DNA of 64,000 nt from Acidimicrobiaceae bacterium. GTDB lineage: Bacteria > Actinomycetota > Acidimicrobiia > Acidimicrobiales > UBA8190. Location: positions 36,522 through 100,521 of the forward strand of contig PLXQ01000075.1 of assembly GCA_003151475.1 (NCBI GenBank), written 5' to 3'. The position numbers and the translations under genes are program-made. Position 1 is the stretch's first letter, and every line of letters starts with the position of its first letter. Shown here one piece after another: positions 25,450 to 35,064 of the stretch. The notes under the pieces are model-generated. The model searched no databases and was not told the DNA's origin. It was given only the letters and a program-made list of their open reading frames with translations.

Positions 25450-27243
25450 ATGACCCCCACCGCCAACCGCAAGCTGGTCGCATGGGTCGAGGAGGTCGCC
25501 GCACTGACCTCTGCTGACCGGGTCGAATGGTGCGACGGCTCGAGCGAGGAGTACGACCGGCTCTGTCAGCTCCTGGTCGACAACGGCACCTTCACCGAGC
25601 TCTCGGAGGCCAAGCGTCCCCACAGCTACTGGGCCCGCTCCGACGCCGGTGACGTGGCCCGGGTCGAGGACCGGACCTTCATCTGCTCGAAAGACGAGGC
25701 CGACGCCGGGCCCACCAACAACTGGCGCGATCCCGACCAGATGCGGGCGGAGCTGACCGAGCTGTTCCGGGGCTCGATGCGGGGCCGGACCATGTACGTG
25801 GTCCCCTACTCGATGGGCCCCCTCGGATCCCCCATCGCCCACATCGGCGTGGAGATCACCGACTCGGCCTATGTGGCCGTCTCCATGAGGATCATGACCA
25901 GGATGGGGACCAAGGCCCTCGACGTCCTCGGCGCTGACGGCGATTTCGTCCCCTGCCTGCATTCGGTGGGCGTTCCCCTCGAACCCGGCCAGGCCGATGT
26001 CCCGTGGCCCTGCGACGCCGAGAACAAGTACATCGTCCAATTCCCCGAGACCCGCGAGATCTGGTCATACGGCTCGGGCTACGGGGGTAACGCCCTTCTG
26101 GGCAAAAAGTGTTTCGCGCTGCGCATCGCATCGGTTATGGCCCGCGACGACGGCTGGCTGGCCGAGCACATGCTGATCTTGAAGCTGACCTCGCCCGACG
26201 GTGAGGTCCGCTACATATCGGGGGCCTTCCCCTCCGCCTGCGGCAAGACCAACCTGGCCATGCTCGTCCCCACCGTGCCGGGCTGGAAGGTCGAGACGGT
26301 GGGAGACGACATCTGCTGGATGAAGTTCGGCGGCGACGGTCAGCTCTACGCCATCAACCCCGAAGCCGGTTTCTTCGGCGTGGCTCCGGGGACGGGGGAA
26401 AAGACCAACCCGAACGCCATGAAGACGCTGACCCACAACTGCATCTTCACCAACACGGCGCTGACCGACGACGGTGACGTCTGGTGGGAGGGGATGACCG
26501 AGACCACTCCGGCGTCGCTGACCGACTGGCGCGGCGAGCGCTGGACACCGGAGACGGGCACACCGGCGTCGCACCCGAACGCCCGCTTCACCGTCCCCGC
26601 CGACCAGAATCCGGCCTGTGCCCCCGAGTGGGAAGACCCGGGCGGCGTCCCCATCTCGGCCGTGCTCTTCGGCGGCCGCCGCCGTTCGGTGGTGCCCCTC
26701 GTCACCGAGTCCTTCGACTGGGCCCACGGGGTCTTTCTCGGCTCCATCATGGCCTCGGAGACGACAGCCGCCGCCGCCGGAGCGGTGGGGAACCTGCGCC
26801 GTGATCCCTTCGCCATGCTGCCGTTCTGCGGTTACAACATGGCCGACTACTTCGCCCACTGGCTGCACATCGGGGCGACCGCCCCCGATCCGACCAAGCT
26901 GCCGCGGCTGTACTACGTCAACTGGTTCCGCAAGGACGAGGACGGCCGCTTCCTGTGGCCCGGTTACGGCGAGAACTCGCGGGTTCTCGAATGGATCTTC
27001 GAGCGCACGGCGGGACGCGGCGACGCCACAGAGACGGCCATCGGCAACGTCCCCGCGCCCGGGGCCATCGACACCGAAGGTCTCGACGTCTCCAAAGAGG
27101 ACATGCTCGAGCTGCTGCACGTGGAGAACGCGGAGTGGCGCGACGAAATACCGCTCATCCGCGCCTTCTACGCGTCGTTCGCCGAGCACCTCCCCGCCGC
27201 GTTGTCGGCGCAGGTCGACGCCTTGGAGAAACGCCTGTCGTAA
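25450..27243 (+). CDS. pckG: Phosphoenolpyruvate carboxykinase (GTP)
   Basis: A 597-residue GTP-dependent PEPCK interconverting oxaloacetate and PEP. Diagnostic: R-loop region [19 protein letters not shown] (110-128), substrate segment [21 protein letters not shown]-loop with the reactive Cys [12 protein letters not shown] (260-271), the metal segment [11 protein letters not shown], and [19 protein letters not shown]. Length matches the GTP family. The 105-bp upstream spacer holds no clear Shine-Dalgarno at ideal distance (AGAGAGG lies 13 bases off). It would serve gluconeogenesis, alongside kgd and galK in central carbon metabolism. Confidence 0.97.
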   Translation: MTPTANRKLVAWVEEVAALTSADRVEWCDGSSEEYDRLCQLLVDNGTFTELSEAKRPHSYWARSDAGDVARVEDRTFICSKDEADAGPTNNWRDPDQMRAELTELFRGSMRGRTMYVVPYSMGPLGSPIAHIGVEITDSAYVAVSMRIMTRMGTKALDVLGADGDFVPCLHSVGVPLEPGQADVPWPCDAENKYIVQFPETREIWSYGSGYGGNALLGKKCFALRIASVMARDDGWLAEHMLILKLTSPDGEVRYISGAFPSACGKTNLAMLVPTVPGWKVETVGDDICWMKFGGDGQLYAINPEAGFFGVAPGTGEKTNPNAMKTLTHNCIFTNTALTDDGDVWWEGMTETTPASLTDWRGERWTPETGTPASHPNARFTVPADQNPACAPEWEDPGGVPISAVLFGGRRRSVVPLVTESFDWAHGVFLGSIMASETTAAAAGAVGNLRRDPFAMLPFCGYNMADYFAHWLHIGATAPDPTKLPRLYYVNWFRKDEDGRFLWPGYGENSRVLEWIFERTAGRGDATETAIGNVPAPGAIDTEGLDVSKEDMLELLHVENAEWRDEIPLIRAFYASFAEHLPAALSAQVDALEKRLS

Positions 27244-27300
27244 CGGCGGTCGCACCACGCTTGGCGACACGCATGGGGCGCTGCGGAGAAACGGGCGGAG

Positions 27301-28707
27301 TCAGTGGGCGCTCGCCCGGAGGTAACGGATGGCCCGGCGCCCCGTCATGTACGACAGGCCCCCCACTCCGGCCACGGCGGCGATGACGATGTCACCGGCG
27401 GACAGCGGTGTGGACGCCACCACCGGGAGCAGGGCACCGATGACCCAGACCAACTGGAACCGGGTCTCGAAGCGGGCGAAGGCACGGCCCTGGGCGGCCG
27501 TCGGGACATAGCGCTGCACCAGGGCGTCGAAGGCCGGTTTGCCGGCTCCGCTGGCCAGGCCGATGACGAAGGCGAGGACGGTCTGGATGGCCACCCCGCC
27601 GACGATGGCGGTGACCACGGCCGACAGTGCCACCAGCCAGATGGCGAGAACGAGGACCTGTTGCTCGCTGAAGATGCGCCGGGCCCGGGGGACGACGAGC
27701 ACACCGGCCACCGCCCCGGCGATGGACAGACCGAGGGTCGGTCCGTACCAGATGGTGGCGTGCTCACGGCGGAGGTCGAAGGCGAGCATGAAGGTGAGGA
27801 AACCGGCGATGCCTTTCAACACCGACATGGCCGACAGGGCCAGGGTGACCTCGGGATGGGTGTTGGCGGCGGGACCGAGAGCGGCGAGCGGACCCTGCGG
27901 CTCCCACGATGAAGCGTCGGCCGCCGGGGCCGCCGCTGCCGGCCGTGATGTCTGTGCCCCGGGCACCGTGCGTCCTTCTTTACGGATGGGCAGGCGCAGG
28001 GCGAGAACGGTCCCGACGACGAAGACGAGCATGTCCAACCGCAGAACCCAGGGCCCGCCCAGGAGCTTGAGAACGGCGATGGCCGGAAGCGAGGCGGCGA
28101 AGGCGGTCAACGAGGCGAGCAGGCCGAGCTGTGCGTTGGCCGTGGCCAGCCGGTTGTGATCGACCGACGTCTCGCCGTTCTCCGCCGTCGCCGCGGCGGG
28201 CGCTCCGGGGCCCGCCTGTGGCGCCTGGCGAGCGGCTTCGGCGTCGGCCCGGTTGCCGATGAGAAGAGGCACCAACGAACCCTTGGTGACGAGGTAGACC
28301 TTGGACAGCACCAGCATGGTGAAGGCCTCGGGGAACAGAAGGAGGCTCTTCAGGCCGACGGCCATGATCAGACAGACGACGGCGCGACAGGCGGCCGAGA
28401 CCACGACGGTCGCCCGGCGGGCCCCCCGGCTGCGGTCGATGACGGGACCGAGGAGCGGTGCCACCACGGCGAAGGGCGCCATGGTGAGAAGCAGATAGAG
28501 GATGACCCGGTTCTTGGCCGCCTCGGGCGAGATGGAGAAGAAGAGCGACCCCGCCAGGGAGACGGTGACAAGGGTGTCGCCCGCCGTCATCACCACATGG
28601 ACGAGGGCCAGGCGGCCGAACGGTGTCTTCTGATCGAGAAGGCCCGAGAGTGCGTCACGGACCATGCGCCCTATGCGGGCGGGTGCCTCACGCCCTCGAC
28701 CGGCCAC
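27301..28707 (-). CDS. Major facilitator superfamily transporter
   Basis: A 468-residue integral membrane protein with about twelve hydrophobic segments (for example ALVHVVMTAGDTLVTVSLAG, VILYLLLTMAPFAVVAPLLG, VLVLAIWLVALSAVVTAIVG). A soluble Ala/Pro-rich loop near the middle separates the halves. Segment LGPVIDRSRGARRATVVV matches the MFS motif-A loop position. Substrate unknown. GTG 28707 is preferred over ATG 28716 because the TAGCAT hexamer overlaps that ATG and ends seven bases before the GTG. It diverges from the Lrp-type gene. Confidence 0.78.
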   Translation of the reverse strand: MAGRGREAPARIGRMVRDALSGLLDQKTPFGRLALVHVVMTAGDTLVTVSLAGSLFFSISPEAAKNRVILYLLLTMAPFAVVAPLLGPVIDRSRGARRATVVVSAACRAVVCLIMAVGLKSLLLFPEAFTMLVLSKVYLVTKGSLVPLLIGNRADAEAARQAPQAGPGAPAAATAENGETSVDHNRLATANAQLGLLASLTAFAASLPAIAVLKLLGGPWVLRLDMLVFVVGTVLALRLPIRKEGRTVPGAQTSRPAAAAPAADASSWEPQGPLAALGPAANTHPEVTLALSAMSVLKGIAGFLTFMLAFDLRREHATIWYGPTLGLSIAGAVAGVLVVPRARRIFSEQQVLVLAIWLVALSAVVTAIVGGVAIQTVLAFVIGLASGAGKPAFDALVQRYVPTAAQGRAFARFETRFQLVWVIGALLPVVASTPLSAGDIVIAAVAGVGGLSYMTGRRAIRYLRASAH

Positions 28708-28714
28708 ATTGCCC

Positions 28715-28720
28715 ATGCTA
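28715..28720 (-). promoter_or_regulatory. Putative -10 hexamer for leaderless MFS gene
   Basis: TAGCAT ending seven bases before GTG 28707. It overlaps an in-frame ATG at 28716, which would not be on the mRNA if this promoter is used. Confidence 0.5.
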
Positions 28721-28804
28721 CGGCCAGGTCGTGACGCCCTTACCGACACTACGATGACCGCAGGTTCGACGGTACCCCCGGGAACCGGCAACGAGGAGGC
28801 GACC

Positions 28805-29041
28805 ATGGCCGTGACGGCGTACGTGCTCATTCAGACCGAGGTCGGCAAAGCGGCGAACGTGGCCACGCAGGTGGGTGCCATCGCCAACGTGGTGTCGGCC
28901 GAGGACGTGACCGGTCCCTACGACGTGATCGTCCGGGCCGAGGCACCGTCGGTGGACGACCTCGGCCGCTTGGTGGTGAGCCAGATCCAACTCATCGAGG
29001 GGATCACGCGCACCGTCACTTGTCCGGTCGTCAATCTCTGA
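28805..29041 (+). CDS. Lrp/AsnC ligand-binding (RAM) domain protein
   Basis: A 78-residue stand-alone RAM domain: MAVTAYVLIQTEVGKAANVA, VSAEDVTGPYDVIVRAEAPS, and VVSQIQLIEGITRTVTCPVV. It lacks the DNA-binding helix-turn-helix of full Lrp, so it may sense small molecules or assemble with other Lrp proteins; stand-alone RAM proteins are common in actinobacteria and mostly uncharacterised. ATG 28805 has GAGGAGG upstream, ruling out the longer in-frame extension over the MFS promoter. Confidence 0.88.
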   Translation: MAVTAYVLIQTEVGKAANVATQVGAIANVVSAEDVTGPYDVIVRAEAPSVDDLGRLVVSQIQLIEGITRTVTCPVVNL

Positions 29042-29065
29042 GCCCGATCACCGGGCGGCAGAGAA

Positions 29066-30211
29066 TCAGCCGATGGCGTGTTGTTGGCGCAGGGCGGTGA
29101 CGCGAGCTTCGTCGACACCCCAGGAGGCGAGGGCCTCGTCGGTGTCGCGTCCCGCCACCGCCGGCGGGGATTGGACCGCACTCGGGGTGCGGCTGAAACG
29201 CGGTGCGGGGCCGGGCTGAAGAACGCCGTCGATCTCGACGAAGGTGCCACGGAACTGGTTGTGGGGGTGCTCATGTGCTTCCCAGGGCGACAGCACCGGC
29301 GCGCCACAGGCGTCGGTGCTGTCGAAGGCTTCGGTCCACTGGTCGCGGCTGCGGGTGCGGAAGATGGCGGCGAAGCGCTCTTTCATGGCCGGCCACTGGG
29401 TGCGGTCCATCTGGTCGGGCAGCTCGGTGGCGTCGAGGCCGAGGACGCGGAGGAGCTCGGCGTAGAACTGGCGCTCGATGGCACCGATGCAGAACCACTT
29501 TCCGTCCGAGGTCTCGTAGACCTCGTAGAACGGCGCCCCGGTGTCGAGCATGTTGACCCCCCGGTTCTCGGACCAGAGGCCGGCCTGGCGGAAGGCGTAG
29601 GTCATGGTCATGAGCGAGGCGGCGCCGTCGACCATGGCGGCGTCGACCACCTGGCCCTGGCCCGAGCTCCGGGCTTCCAAGATGGCGGCCACCACCCCGA
29701 AGGCGAGCATCATCCCGCCGCCGCCGAAGTCGCCCACCAAGTTGAGCGGGGGGACGGGGCGCTCCCCCACCCGACCCACGGCCCACAGGACACCGGCCAC
29801 GGCGATGTAGTTGATGTCATGGCCCGCCGTGGAGGAGAGGGGGCCGTCCTGGCCCCAGCCCGTCATGCGGCCGTAGACGAGCGCCGGGTTGCGGGCCGCG
29901 CAGTCATCGGGTCCGATGCCGAGCCGTTCGGCCACGCCGGGGCGCCAGCCTTCGACCAGGGCGTCGGCCCCGGCGATGAGGTCGAGGACGAGAGCCACCC
30001 CCTCGGGATCCTTCAGGTTCACGCAGACCGAGCGTCGACTGCGGTTGAGCAGGTCCCAGTGCGGGCCCGTCGGTGCCGGCGGACGCTCGCCCACCAGCCG
30101 GTCGATGCGTAGGACGTCGGCCCCGGCGTCGGCCAGGAGCATGCAGGTGTAGGGACCGGGACCGATCCCGGCCAATTCGACGACCCGGACACCAGCGAGG
30201 GGACCTGTCAT
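29066..30211 (-). CDS. CaiB/BaiF family protein, alpha-methylacyl-CoA racemase type
   Basis: A 381-residue family III CoA-transferase fold protein. It keeps residues expected of alpha-methylacyl-CoA racemase: His in SSTAGHDINYIAVAG and Asp in LNLVGDFGGGGMMLAFG, matching the catalytic pair of mycobacterial MCR (from memory). N-terminal motif MTGPLAGVRVVELAGIGPGP is typical. Likely epimerises 2-methyl-branched acyl-CoAs in branched lipid breakdown. ATG 30211 is taken over an in-frame start ten codons upstream because family proteins begin at PLAGVRVVEL. Convergent with the Lrp-type gene. Confidence 0.88.
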   Translation of the reverse strand: MTGPLAGVRVVELAGIGPGPYTCMLLADAGADVLRIDRLVGERPPAPTGPHWDLLNRSRRSVCVNLKDPEGVALVLDLIAGADALVEGWRPGVAERLGIGPDDCAARNPALVYGRMTGWGQDGPLSSTAGHDINYIAVAGVLWAVGRVGERPVPPLNLVGDFGGGGMMLAFGVVAAILEARSSGQGQVVDAAMVDGAASLMTMTYAFRQAGLWSENRGVNMLDTGAPFYEVYETSDGKWFCIGAIERQFYAELLRVLGLDATELPDQMDRTQWPAMKERFAAIFRTRSRDQWTEAFDSTDACGAPVLSPWEAHEHPHNQFRGTFVEIDGVLQPGPAPRFSRTPSAVQSPPAVAGRDTDEALASWGVDEARVTALRQQHAIG

Positions 30212-30369
30212 GGCTCGGATGCTGGTCGGTGCGACGATCAACGGTCAAGCCACGGCGGGTAATGGGTGGGGCCGGCGATGAGAACGGTGGGGGCCCGGCC
30301 ACCGGGAGACGGCTCTCGTGCCATGCTCTTCGGCCATGCAAGGGCTCCTCGGTCCGTGACAGGGCCACG

Positions 30370-31461
30370 ATGACGGGCGGAAACGGCCACAGCGCTCCCG
30401 TTCCCGACAATCACGACAGAGGTGACGGCCCCACCGTGCGCGCCTACAGCCCCGGCCGGGTGAACCTGATCGGCGACCACACCGACTACAACGACGGGCT
30501 GGCGCTGCCCATGGCCATCGATCTGGGGACGACGGTGACCTATGTGCCCGATGCCGGGCACCGGGTCCTTCTCCGTTCTTCGGGCGAACCCGAGCCCACC
30601 GATATCGACGTGCACATCCCCTTCGATCCCCAGGTACTGAGCAAGATCGAGCCCCGCTGGGCGCGCTACGTGGCCGCCATGGTGGCCTCGGTCCGGCCCT
30701 GGAAGGGAGGCCGGGGGGTGGTGGAGTCGACCCTTCCCGTGGGCTCGGGACTGTCGTCGAGCGCCGCGCTCGAGGTGGCGGTGGCTCTGGCGCTCGGCTT
30801 CGAAGCCGAGCCGGTCACCATGGCCAAGCTCTGCCAGCGCGCCGAGCAGGTGGCCACCACGGTGCCCACCGGTCTGATGGACCAGCTGACCGTGGCCGCC
30901 GGTGTCGAGGGATCGGCCCTGCTCATCGACTTCACCGATCTTTCGCTGCGGATGGTCCCCATCCCGGCCGGCGCCGAGATCGTGGTCGTGCACTCGGGCG
31001 AGCACCGCTCCCTCGACCGGACCCCCTACGCGGCACGGCGGGCCGAGTGCGAGGCGGCCGCCTACCGGCTCGGTCCCCTGGGCCGGTTGGGCGCCGACGC
31101 CATGCTGGGGCTGCCCGATCCGCTGCTGCGCCGGCGGGCCCGGCACGTGGTGACCGAGTGCGACAGGGTCCGCTGGTGTGCCGCCGCCCTCGGATCGGGC
31201 GACCTGCTCGACGCCGGACGGCTGATGTCGGCCAGCCACGCCAGCCTGAGCGAGGACTTCGACTCCTCGACCCCCGGCGTCGACGCGCTGGTCCACCATC
31301 TGCAGGCCATCCCCGGTGTCTTCGGGGCCCGGATGACCGGTGCCGGATTCGGCGGCTGCGTGGTGGCGCTGGCCGAACCGGGAGCGGTGGACCTGGCCAA
31401 ACTGAAGACCCCGGCTTGGCGTGTCCACGCCTCCGCCGGCGCCCGCGTCGAGACTCTCTGA
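30370..31461 (+). CDS. galK: Galactokinase
   Basis: A 363-residue GHMP kinase. Galactokinase signature GRVNLIGDHTDYNDG at 29-43 (Asp replaces the common Glu), ATP-binding PVGSGLSSSAALEVA near 123, and motif 3 MTGAGFGGCVVAL near the C-terminus. It phosphorylates galactose for the Leloir pathway; no galT or galE is nearby. ATG 30370 gives the correct N-terminal length; the upstream open frame overlaps the CaiB gene and is not homologous. No strong Shine-Dalgarno is seen. Confidence 0.93.
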   Translation: MTGGNGHSAPVPDNHDRGDGPTVRAYSPGRVNLIGDHTDYNDGLALPMAIDLGTTVTYVPDAGHRVLLRSSGEPEPTDIDVHIPFDPQVLSKIEPRWARYVAAMVASVRPWKGGRGVVESTLPVGSGLSSSAALEVAVALALGFEAEPVTMAKLCQRAEQVATTVPTGLMDQLTVAAGVEGSALLIDFTDLSLRMVPIPAGAEIVVVHSGEHRSLDRTPYAARRAECEAAAYRLGPLGRLGADAMLGLPDPLLRRRARHVVTECDRVRWCAAALGSGDLLDAGRLMSASHASLSEDFDSSTPGVDALVHHLQAIPGVFGARMTGAGFGGCVVALAEPGAVDLAKLKTPAWRVHASAGARVETL

Positions 31462-31537
31462 CATCTCACCGCGGTGTCGGCCCCGCCGCCGCCGATAGCC
31501 GTCGATCAGACCGGTGGCGGCCCTGACGTGACAACCG

Positions 31538-32311
31538 TTAGAGCAGTTCGAGGAGTTGCGCCTTCTTCGCCTCGAACTCCGCTTCGGTGACGACACCGCG
31601 GCGGCGGAGCTCGCTCAGTTGGGTGAGACGGTCGGCCACGCTGGGCGCCGCGCCTGCTCCGCTGGAGGCGGCGGCCCCGTCGGGAACGGCCCAGTCGGGA
31701 ACCGCTCCGCCGGACGCGCCGGGCACGCCGGCCCTGCTGGACGCGCCGGAGACGACGGGAGCGCCCGTGGGGGGCGTGGTGTCGGTCACCCAGGAGGCGG
31801 GAACGGCGGAGGCCGACGAGGGCCGGCGGGGGTCCGGGAGCGCCGACATGTGCTCGGTGATCAGGCTCTGGAAGGCGGCCGGCCGCGGGACGTGCTCGAA
31901 GACGATGACACCTGTCTCGCCGCCCATCTCGACCATGACCTCACCGGTGCGGCCGAGGCGGGCGGCCAGGGACTGGTGGTAGGAGAGCTCGTTGATCCGC
32001 TCCAGCCGGATCTCGAGGGCCCGGCGGGCGAAGACGCCCGAACGCTCGACGATCCGCATGGTGGTGAGGACCAGGCTGGTGGTCACCCAGCGCAGCACCC
32101 GGCCGGCCAGCCAGAGGCCGGTGAGGGCAATGGCGGCCAGCAAGACGTAGAGGAGGCCGTTGGGAGCATTCGAGTAGGAGACCTCGACGGCGATGGCCAG
32201 GACCACGGCAGCGATGGTGGCCAGGAGGGGCCAACCGAGGAAGGCCCAGTGGGGACGGAGGTCGACGACGACGTCCTCCCCTTCGGTCAGGAGCTTGCGG
32301 GGAAAGGTCAC
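31538..32311 (-). CDS. Membrane PH-domain (bPH2-like) protein with C-terminal SHOCT domain
   Basis: A 257-residue protein: two membrane helices (about 23-45 and 53-72), a bacterial PH-like domain (about 75-150: SLVLTTMRIVERSGVFARRA, LEIRLERINELSYHQSL), a low-complexity Ala/Ser/Pro linker, and a SHOCT domain (225-257: VADRLTQLSELRRRGVVTEA). SHOCT modules are short oligomerisation segments. GTG 32311 fits. A TACGCT hexamer at 32335-32340 is followed nine bases later by an ATG opening a five-codon frame whose TGA overlaps this GTG. It is the last gene of the hydrolase-MurF-Ddl string. Confidence 0.85.
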   Translation of the reverse strand: MTFPRKLLTEGEDVVVDLRPHWAFLGWPLLATIAAVVLAIAVEVSYSNAPNGLLYVLLAAIALTGLWLAGRVLRWVTTSLVLTTMRIVERSGVFARRALEIRLERINELSYHQSLAARLGRTGEVMVEMGGETGVIVFEHVPRPAAFQSLITEHMSALPDPRRPSSASAVPASWVTDTTPPTGAPVVSGASSRAGVPGASGGAVPDWAVPDGAAASSGAGAAPSVADRLTQLSELRRRGVVTEAEFEAKKAQLLELL

Positions 32312-32366
32312 GGGGCTCCGGTCATCGGGCGTCCAGCGTAACGCCCCGGCCCCGGCGGCCGGAGGT

Positions 32367-33497
32367 TCAGCCCAGCTTGCCGGCGATGCCCCCGGCACCC
32401 CGCAGGACGGTGCCGTCGGCCCCCATGACCTGGGGTCGCCAGGTGGGCCGAGCCCGGGCCTCGGCCACAATGGCGTCGACCAGATCGAGGAAGGAGACGG
32501 GGGGATCGACCCAGAGATAGCGGGCCAGAGAACCGGGAACGGTGTTGACCTCGTTGACGAACCAGGCCTCGCCGTCGGAGAGGAAGTCGATCCGGGCCAC
32601 GCCCCGGACCGAGGTCAGCCGGGCGACCTCGAGCGCCGCGGTGCGGATCGCGGCGGTGAGGGCCGCCGGCAACTGGGCCGGCAGCTCCCGGGGAGCGGAC
32701 GCCATCCCCTCGCCGCCGACGTACTTGTCGGCGTAGCCGAGGATCTCCGAGGACGGAGCCGTCCGCAGGGGCCGTTCGATGGCCGAGAGGGCCGGTTCGG
32801 GCCAGAGCCGGACGGCCAGGTTGAGGTCGAAGAGATCGGGACGGTAGGGCTCGATGACCGCGCCTTGGCGGAGATGGGTGTTGGCCTCGAGCCGGGCCCG
32901 GGCGGTTGTCATGTCCTCGACCACGTCGATGCCGAGGGAGGATCCGCCGAAGCGGGGCTTCAGAATGTAGGGACCGGGGAAGCCCGGATCGGTCATGGCG
33001 GGATCGAGCAGCCGGCGGTGGAGGGCGGGCAGGCCGGCGTCGGTGACCACGCCGGCGAAGGCCAACTTGTCCATACCGAGCGCGGCGGCGGCCACCCCCG
33101 GTCCGCTGTAGCTGATGCCGGCCAGATCGAAGAGGCCCTGGAGGGTTCCGTCCTCGCCGGGGCCGCCGTGGCAGCAGTTGACGGCCACGTCGAGATAGAC
33201 CGGCTTGCTCCGGCCCAGCCGGCCCGCCGTCTCGGCGAAGCCGGCTCCGGCGCCGGCACCCCCGACGGTGAGCCGGAGTTCCTCGGCCTTGGCCGGGACG
33301 CCGTCGAAGAAGTCCGAGGCCTCCAAGGAGGCCGGCACCCGGTACCAGTCGGCCGTCTTCGACCAGTAGAGACCGAAGACCTGGCGGCCGGCGCCGGCCA
33401 GGAGCCGGGCCACCTGGAGGCCGGTCAGGATGGAAACGTCGTGCTCCGGCGACGGGCCGCCGAAGACGACGGCGACGGTGGCGTTGCTGGCGTTCAC
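32367..33497 (-). CDS. ddl: D-alanine-D-alanine ligase-like ATP-grasp protein
   Basis: A 376-residue ATP-grasp ligase of the Ddl family. Landmarks: VVFGGPSPEHDVSILTGLQV (10-29), CCHGGPGEDGTLQGLFDLAG, KLAFAGVVTDAGLP, ILKPRFGGSSLGIDVV, and the metal-binding segment ARIDFLSDGEAWFVNEVNTV. It should join two D-Ala (or D-Ala and a related acid) for peptidoglycan. GTG 33497 has GGGAG seven bases upstream. It lies 28 bp downstream of the membrane MurF-like gene, so the pair may act together rather than as part of a normal division cluster. Whether it is the cell's only Ddl cannot be told here. Confidence 0.87.
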   Translation of the reverse strand: MNASNATVAVVFGGPSPEHDVSILTGLQVARLLAGAGRQVFGLYWSKTADWYRVPASLEASDFFDGVPAKAEELRLTVGGAGAGAGFAETAGRLGRSKPVYLDVAVNCCHGGPGEDGTLQGLFDLAGISYSGPGVAAAALGMDKLAFAGVVTDAGLPALHRRLLDPAMTDPGFPGPYILKPRFGGSSLGIDVVEDMTTARARLEANTHLRQGAVIEPYRPDLFDLNLAVRLWPEPALSAIERPLRTAPSSEILGYADKYVGGEGMASAPRELPAQLPAALTAAIRTAALEVARLTSVRGVARIDFLSDGEAWFVNEVNTVPGSLARYLWVDPPVSFLDLVDAIVAEARARPTWRPQVMGADGTVLRGAGGIAGKLG

Positions 33498-33525
33498 AGA
33501 TGGGCTCCCGGGGGTCGGTCGGCGG

Positions 33526-35064
33526 TTAAGGGTAGTGGTCGGGCAGGTCGTTCTCGTAGAGGACGATGTCGCCCGGGCCGAGCCGCTGGCGGACCCAGGC
33601 CACCGCCTCGGGGCGATGGCGGACGAGGACCAGATCGAAGGGCCGCTCGGCCGGCCGGTCCCGGGCCCCATGGAGCAGGGCCCGCCGGTTGGTCCGGCCG
33701 ACGACGACGAGATCGTCGGCCAGCTGGGCCGCGGCCCGGCCGAAGAGGGCGTTCTCCCGGCGCTGGCTCGGGCCCAGCTCCACCATCCCCGGGGTCACCA
33801 CCACCCGGCGGCCGCCGGCCGGGGCCAGCTTGTCGAGCAACTGGAGCGCGGCGCGCGCCCCGGCCGGGTTGGCGTTGTAGGTGTCGTCGAGGACGACGAA
33901 GCCGCCGGGCCCCGTACCCGGTTCCAGCCGGTGGGGCGACCCCGGAAGGCTGCCGAAGCGGCGGACGATCTCCTCGATCGGGATGCCGGCCTCGAGGGCC
34001 ACGGCCACGGCGCAGGCGACGTTGCCCGGATGGGGTCCGGCGGGGGCCCGGGCCTGCTCGACACCGGCGACGACCAGGATAATTCCCCCGTCGTCGGAGA
34101 GGACGCTTACGTCGGCGGCGGGGTCCACGGCCGAGACCCGGCGGACCCCGAGACCGGCCTCCCGGCGGCCGTCGGCCAGGGCGGCCAGACGGGGGTCGTC
34201 GATGTTCAGCACCGCCATCGGGGCCTTCTCGAGGATCTCGGCCTTGGCCTCGACGATCCGCTCCTCGGTGCCGAAGCGCTCGAGATGGACGGGGCCGATG
34301 GCGGTGATCACGGCGATCTCGGGCAGAAGCCAGGAGCAGAGCTCGGCGATCTCGCCCGGGCGGTAGGTGCCCATCTCGGCCACGAAGACGTCGGTGCCCT
34401 CGGCCAGGTTCTCGTTGACGGCCCGGGCCAGGCCGGCGCGGTTGTTGAAGCTGGCCGGGCTGGCCAGAACCGTCCTCGAGCCCCCGAGCAGATGGGCGAC
34501 GTATCCCTTGGTGCCGGTCTTGCCGTAGGAGCCGGTGATGGCAATGACCGTCGGAGCCACCCGAGCGAGACGGGCCCGGGCGCGGCTGACATGGCGCTCC
34601 GCCGCCGCCCGCTCGAAGGGCCCGGTGATGGCAGAAGCGAGATCGACGAGAAGGGGGACGAAGAAAGCCAGGGCGGCCGCCAGTAGCGGACCGAGTCCGC
34701 TGAGGACCCCGACGACCAGCCCGATCATGTCGAGGGCGATCACGACCCCGGCCAGGGTCCGGAGCCGTCGGGTCCAGGCGAGCGGAGAGCTCCGGCCCCG
34801 GAGCCCGAGGCCCGGTGGACCGGCGGCCACGATCACGGCCGTCACCAGAGCGGCGGCGGGCCACCAGTAGGCCAGGACCACGCCGGCGCCGGCCAGAAGG
34901 GCGCCGGCCAGGTTGAACGGATCGAGCCGCCACCAGCGCAGGGCGAACCGGCCGGCCGAGCCCGGGAGGTAGTGCTCGCGTTGAGCCACCCGCAACCAGC
35001 GGAGCCCGGCCAGTGCCATCGCCAGTCCGCAGCCCGCGACGGCGGCCCCCCGGAGGGCCGTCAC
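33526..35064 (-). CDS. Membrane-anchored MurF-like Mur ligase
   Basis: A 512-residue Mur ligase with an atypical N-terminus: about four hydrophobic segments (5-24, 52-80, 103-122, 125-145) replace the soluble UDP-sugar-binding domain of classical MurF. The ATPase and C-terminal domains are present: P-loop ITGSYGKTGTKGYVAHLL (176-193), AEMGTYRPGEIAELC, AVITAIGPVHLERFG, VVLDDTYNANPAGARAAL, and TPGMVELG. GTG 35064 overlaps the stop of the upstream hydrolase as GTGA. It is followed by a Ddl-like gene, so a D-Ala-D-Ala adding reaction at the membrane is plausible; the acceptor is unknown. Confidence 0.85.
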   Translation of the reverse strand: MTALRGAAVAGCGLAMALAGLRWLRVAQREHYLPGSAGRFALRWWRLDPFNLAGALLAGAGVVLAYWWPAAALVTAVIVAAGPPGLGLRGRSSPLAWTRRLRTLAGVVIALDMIGLVVGVLSGLGPLLAAALAFFVPLLVDLASAITGPFERAAAERHVSRARARLARVAPTVIAITGSYGKTGTKGYVAHLLGGSRTVLASPASFNNRAGLARAVNENLAEGTDVFVAEMGTYRPGEIAELCSWLLPEIAVITAIGPVHLERFGTEERIVEAKAEILEKAPMAVLNIDDPRLAALADGRREAGLGVRRVSAVDPAADVSVLSDDGGIILVVAGVEQARAPAGPHPGNVACAVAVALEAGIPIEEIVRRFGSLPGSPHRLEPGTGPGGFVVLDDTYNANPAGARAALQLLDKLAPAGGRRVVVTPGMVELGPSQRRENALFGRAAAQLADDLVVVGRTNRRALLHGARDRPAERPFDLVLVRHRPEAVAWVRQRLGPGDIVLYENDLPDHYP

